DNA of 64,000 nucleotides from the NCBI GenBank assembly GCA_023229685.1, contig JALNYT010000011.1:1-64000 (forward strand). The letters are read 5' to 3'. Both the position numbers and the translations under genes were made by a program. Of this stretch, positions 61,086 through 64,000 are shown one piece after another (position 1 is the stretch's first letter; each line of letters opens with the position of its first letter). This DNA is from Sulfuritalea sp. GTDB taxonomy: Bacteria > Pseudomonadota > Gammaproteobacteria > Burkholderiales > Rhodocyclaceae. The notes under the pieces were generated by a model, which saw only the letters and a list, made by a program, of their open reading frames with translations, had not been told where the DNA came from and ran no database searches.

Positions 61086-62243
61086 ATGTTCGCCCCCGTC
61101 TACTTCGACCACAACGCTACCACGCCGCTGGATCCGCGCGTGCTGGAAGGCATGTTGCCCTACCTGCGCGAGCAGTACGGCAACGCTTCCAGTCGTCACG
61201 AATACGGCCGCGCGGCGCGACGTGCGATCGACGAGGCGCGGCAGCGTGTGGCTTTCGCGGTGGGCGCGCATCCGACCGAGGTGGTGTTTACCAGTGGCGG
61301 CTCGGAAGCCAACAATCTTTTCATCAAGGGTGCCGCCGCCTGCCTTGCACCCGGGGTGGCGGCGATCTCCGCCATTGAACATCCCTGCGTGCGTGAGCCG
61401 GCAAAAGCTTTGCTGCGCTCCGGCTGGAGACTGCGAGAAATTGCCGTCGATGAGAATTGCCGTGTTGCCAGCGCCGACTTTCAAACGGTACTCGAAGAAA
61501 GGCCGGCGCTTTTTTCCATCATGCTGGCCAATAACGAAACCGGCGCCGTACAGGACATCAGTGCTCTCGCGGCGCAGGCCAAGGCGACAGGGGCGTGGTT
61601 TCACACCGATGCGGTGCAGGCTTTCGGCAAGCGTCCGCTGAATTTCCGCGCGCTCAACGGTGCCGGCGTGCATGCCTTGACGCTTTCCGCGCACAAGTTG
61701 GGCGGGCCCAAGGGCGCGGGCGCGCTGGTGGTCGACAAACGCGTCGAACTGCAACCGCTGATCGCCGGCGGCGGTCATGAGCGCGGCCTGCGCTCGGGCA
61801 CGGAGAACGTCGCGGCGATAGTCGGTTTTGGCCTCGCCGCGGAACTGGCTGTGGCCAGGCTCGACACGCGTGAAACACAGCTCGCGGCGCTGCGTGCGGA
61901 ACTTGAAGCCGGGCTGGTGGCACATGGCGCGACGATATTCGCCGACGCCGCCGAGCGCCTGCCCAATACCAGCTACTTTGCCTTCGCCGGCATCGACGGC
62001 GAAACGCTGGTGGGCAAACTCGATCGCGCCGGCTTTGCCGTAGCGGCCGGGGCGGCCTGTTCCAGCGCCAACCCGGAGCCTTCGCATGTGCTGCTGGCGA
62101 TGGGAGTCGCATCCTCGCTGGCGCGCGGCGCCGTGCGGGTGAGTTTTGGCCCGGCCAATACCACGTCTCAGGTGCGCGATTTTTTCACCGCACTGAATAC
62201 TACAATCGTGCAACTCAAGGGTCTGACGGCCCTGACAAGCTGA
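61086..62243 (+). CDS. Cysteine desulfurase, NifS/IscS-type paralogue
   Basis: A PLP enzyme that takes sulfur from cysteine. 385 residues, starting FAPVYFDHNATTPLDPRVLE. PLP-site residues appear in TSGGSEANNLFIKGAA, HTDAVQAFGK and the LSAHKLGGPKGAGAL Lys. The catalytic-Cys loop reads AAGAACSSANPEPSHVLLAM. It is clearly homologous to but different from the iscS gene 17 bp downstream. It may be a second desulfurase dedicated to another acceptor. Whether both serve IscU is unknown. Confidence 0.92.
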   Translation: MFAPVYFDHNATTPLDPRVLEGMLPYLREQYGNASSRHEYGRAARRAIDEARQRVAFAVGAHPTEVVFTSGGSEANNLFIKGAAACLAPGVAAISAIEHPCVREPAKALLRSGWRLREIAVDENCRVASADFQTVLEERPALFSIMLANNETGAVQDISALAAQAKATGAWFHTDAVQAFGKRPLNFRALNGAGVHALTLSAHKLGGPKGAGALVVDKRVELQPLIAGGGHERGLRSGTENVAAIVGFGLAAELAVARLDTRETQLAALRAELEAGLVAHGATIFADAAERLPNTSYFAFAGIDGETLVGKLDRAGFAVAAGAACSSANPEPSHVLLAMGVASSLARGAVRVSFGPANTTSQVRDFFTALNTTIVQLKGLTALTS

Positions 62244-62259
62244 ACTGGAGAAATTTGTA

Positions 62260-63471
62260 ATGAAACTGCCGGTGTACCTCGACTATTCCGCTACCACGCC
62301 GGTTGATCCGCGCGTGGCAGCGAAGATGATTCCCTGGCTGACGGAGCATTTCGGCAACCCGGCTTCGCGTTCCCATTCCTACGGCTGGGAAGCCGAAAAA
62401 GCGGTCGAAGAAGCGCGCGAGGAAGTTGCCGCTCTGGTCGGCGCAGACTCCAAGGAAATCATCTGGACCTCGGGCGCCACGGAATCCAATAATCTGGCGA
62501 TCAAGGGCGCCGCGCATTTTTACGCCGCGACCAAGGGCAAGCACATCATCACCGTGTCCACCGAACACAAGGCGGTGCTGGATACCGTCAAGGAACTCGA
62601 ACGGCAGGGCTTCGAGGCGACCTACCTGGTGCCTCAGGAAAACGGCCTGATCACCCTCGAACAGTTCAAGGCGGCGTTGCGGCCTGACACCGTTGTGGCT
62701 TCGGTGATGGCGGTGAATAACGAGATCGGCGTGATCCAGCCGCTCGCCGAGATCGGCGAGATCTGCCGCGAGAAGGGCGTGATCTTTCACGTCGATGCGG
62801 CACAGGCGACCGGCAAGATGCCGATCGATCTAAGCCAGCTGAAGGTGGACCTGATGTCCTTCTGCGCGCACAAGACCTACGGCCCCAAGGGAATCGGCGC
62901 CCTGTACGTGAGGCGCAAGCCGCGCATCCGCCTCGAAGCGCAGATGCACGGCGGCGGCCATGAGCGCGGCATGCGTTCGGGCACCTTGGCGACTCACCAG
63001 ATCATCGGCATGGGCGAATGCTTCCGTCTGGCGCGCCTGGAAATGGCGACCGAAAACGAGCGCATCCGCATGCTGCGCGACAGGTTGCTCAAGGGCCTCA
63101 TGGATATCGAGGAAACCTATGTCAATGGCGACATCGAACAGCGCGTGCCGCACAATCTCAATGTCAGCTTCAACTTTGTCGAAGGCGAGTCGCTGATCAT
63201 GGCGATCAAGGACATCGCCGTGTCGAGCGGCTCGGCCTGTACCTCGGCCAGCCTCGAGCCCTCCTATGTGCTGCGCTCGCTGGGACGCTCCGACGAGTTG
63301 GCGCACAGTTCGATTCGCTTCACCCTCGGCCGTTTCACGACGCAAGAGGAAATCGATTTCACCATCAAGCTGCTGCACGACAAACTGGGCAAACTGCGCG
63401 AACTTTCGCCGCTTTGGGAAATGTACAAGGAAGGCGTTGATCTCAGCACCGTCCATTGGGCAGCACACTGA
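62260..63471 (+). CDS. iscS: Cysteine desulfurase IscS
   Basis: The main sulfur donor for Fe-S cluster assembly and tRNA thiolation. 403 residues with MKLPVYLDYSATTPVDPRVA at the start, TSGATESNNLAIKGAAHFY, FHVDAAQATGKMPID, the PLP Lys in SFCAHKTYGPKGIGALYV and the long catalytic loop SSGSACTSASLEPSYVLRSL. The C-terminus PLWEMYKEGVDLSTVHWAAH matches the IscU-binding end of E. coli IscS. It is followed 27 bp later by iscU. Confidence 0.97.
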   Translation: MKLPVYLDYSATTPVDPRVAAKMIPWLTEHFGNPASRSHSYGWEAEKAVEEAREEVAALVGADSKEIIWTSGATESNNLAIKGAAHFYAATKGKHIITVSTEHKAVLDTVKELERQGFEATYLVPQENGLITLEQFKAALRPDTVVASVMAVNNEIGVIQPLAEIGEICREKGVIFHVDAAQATGKMPIDLSQLKVDLMSFCAHKTYGPKGIGALYVRRKPRIRLEAQMHGGGHERGMRSGTLATHQIIGMGECFRLARLEMATENERIRMLRDRLLKGLMDIEETYVNGDIEQRVPHNLNVSFNFVEGESLIMAIKDIAVSSGSACTSASLEPSYVLRSLGRSDELAHSSIRFTLGRFTTQEEIDFTIKLLHDKLGKLRELSPLWEMYKEGVDLSTVHWAAH

Positions 63472-63498
63472 AGCAAGAGGCAATACTGGAGAACTATC

Positions 63499-63882
63499 AT
63501 GGCATACAGCGAAAAAGTACTGGACCACTACGAAAATCCGCGCAACGTCGGTTCCTTTGGCAAGGACGATGACGGCGTTGCTACCGGCATGGTCGGCGCA
63601 CCGGCCTGCGGCGACGTCATGAAACTGCAGATCAAGGTCGGCAAGGACGGCGTGATCGAAGATGCCAAATTCAAGACCTATGGCTGCGGCTCGGCGATCG
63701 CCTCGTCTTCGCTGGTGACCGAATGGGTCAAGGGCAAGACACTGGATCAGGCGCTGGAGATCAAGAACACCCATATTGCCGAGGAACTGGCATTGCCGCC
63801 GGTGAAGATTCACTGCTCGATCCTTGCCGAGGATGCGATCAAGGCCGCCGTGGCCGACTACAGAAAGAAACAGGGAGCCTGA
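63499..63882 (+). CDS. iscU: Fe-S cluster scaffold IscU
   Basis: The scaffold on which clusters are built. 127 residues with the three ligand Cys (37, 63, 106) in GAPACGDVMKLQ, TYGCGSAIASSS and KIHCSILAED, Asp39, and the HscA-binding motif LPPVK just before the last Cys. CTGGAGAA precedes the ATG. Standard length and position between iscS and iscA. Confidence 0.98.
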   Translation: MAYSEKVLDHYENPRNVGSFGKDDDGVATGMVGAPACGDVMKLQIKVGKDGVIEDAKFKTYGCGSAIASSSLVTEWVKGKTLDQALEIKNTHIAEELALPPVKIHCSILAEDAIKAAVADYRKKQGA

Positions 63883-63884
63883 TC

Positions 63885-64000
63885 ATGCCGGTCACACTTT
63901 CAGAACCTGCAGCGCAGCACGTCGCCAACTTCATCGCCAAGCGCGGCAAGGGCGTCGGAATTCGCCTCGGGGTCAAGACCTCGGGTTGCTCGGGCATGGC
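63885..64000 (+). CDS. iscA: Fe-S assembly protein IscA, cut by window end
   Basis: An A-type carrier of Fe-S clusters. Only 38 complete residues are visible, starting MPVTLSEPAAQHVANFIAKR and reaching the first conserved Cys in VKTSGCSGMA. The family has about 107 residues, so the two C-terminal Cys are outside. It starts 2 bp after iscU; hscB, hscA and fdx are expected beyond. Confidence 0.95.
   Translation, partial: MPVTLSEPAAQHVANFIAKRGKGVGIRLGVKTSGCSGM

Overview
The window is a high-GC chromosomal segment that is almost entirely coding. It looks like a betaproteobacterium of the Rhodocyclales/Nitrosomonadales kind. The evidence is the scpA-scpB-rluB and rimP-nusA-infB-rbfA-truB-rpsO-pnp order, an EF-P with Arg32 next to earP, a 400-residue TrpS, an isc operon led by iscR with two cysteine desulfurases, and an aerobic aryl-CoA hydroxylase of the salicylyl-CoA/2-aminobenzoyl-CoA type. 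The sequence does not fix the genus. I see no prophage, insertion sequence, integrase or CRISPR array.

Layout. 1-1.8 kb: rfbB and partial rfbA (dTDP-sugar synthesis), minus strand. 1.9-5.7 kb: a catabolic operon (bifunctional aryl-CoA hydroxylase/reductase, a RidA-like protein, an alpha/beta hydrolase) behind a near-consensus promoter that overlaps a perfect inverted repeat. 5.7-11.6 kb: PHP phosphatase, YciO-type protein, site-2 protease, trpS, scpA, scpB, rluB. 11.6-20.4 kb: the transcription/translation block rimP to pnp. 20.4-21.1 kb: dksA and tRNA-Pro. 21.2-33.8 kb: an exopolysaccharide export locus with a WecA/MraY-like initiating transferase, two Sel1-repeat proteins around a lytic transglycosylase, an Ala-rich secreted protein, an EpsL-like outer-membrane barrel, Wza-like and Wzc-like proteins, a CpsB-like phosphatase, a membrane-anchored helical-repeat protein and a convergent FecR-domain protein. 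34-46 kb: HNH nuclease, tRNA-Arg, MaoC hydratase, tRNA-Ser, nadC, a GOGAT-like protein, a DMT exporter, NAD(P)HX repair, glutamate dehydrogenase, a GGDEF protein and an amino-acid ABC importer without its ATPase. 46-58.8 kb: dinB, an M20 amidohydrolase, efp-earP, uracil-DNA glycosylase, uvrC, pgsA, three tRNAs with a REP-like repeat pair between the first two, DUF1178, a metallophosphoesterase, mutS, suhB. 58.9-64 kb: trmJ, cysE, then iscR-nifS-like-iscS-iscU-iscA (cut by the window end) behind an IscR type 1 box.

How the genes connect. rfbB/rfbA make the precursor of dTDP-L-rhamnose, which EarP needs to modify Arg32 of EF-P and which also feeds polysaccharide. The export locus has the initiating enzyme, the co-polymerase kinase and its phosphatase, the outer-membrane exit and wall-remodelling proteins, but no elongating glycosyltransferases, flippase or polymerase, so those must lie elsewhere. 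The most unusual feature is a shared 13-residue C-terminal tail (pattern T-P-T-T-x3-C-x-V-S-C-S) on two otherwise unrelated exported proteins that flank the export genes. A possible sigma-54 promoter in front of the WecA-like gene would fit nitrogen- or surface-linked control of this locus. Other items worth a look are a forced 170-bp overlap of scpB and rluB, a 27-nt perfect palindrome at the 5' end of uvrC, and the operator-like repeat in front of the aryl-CoA operon.
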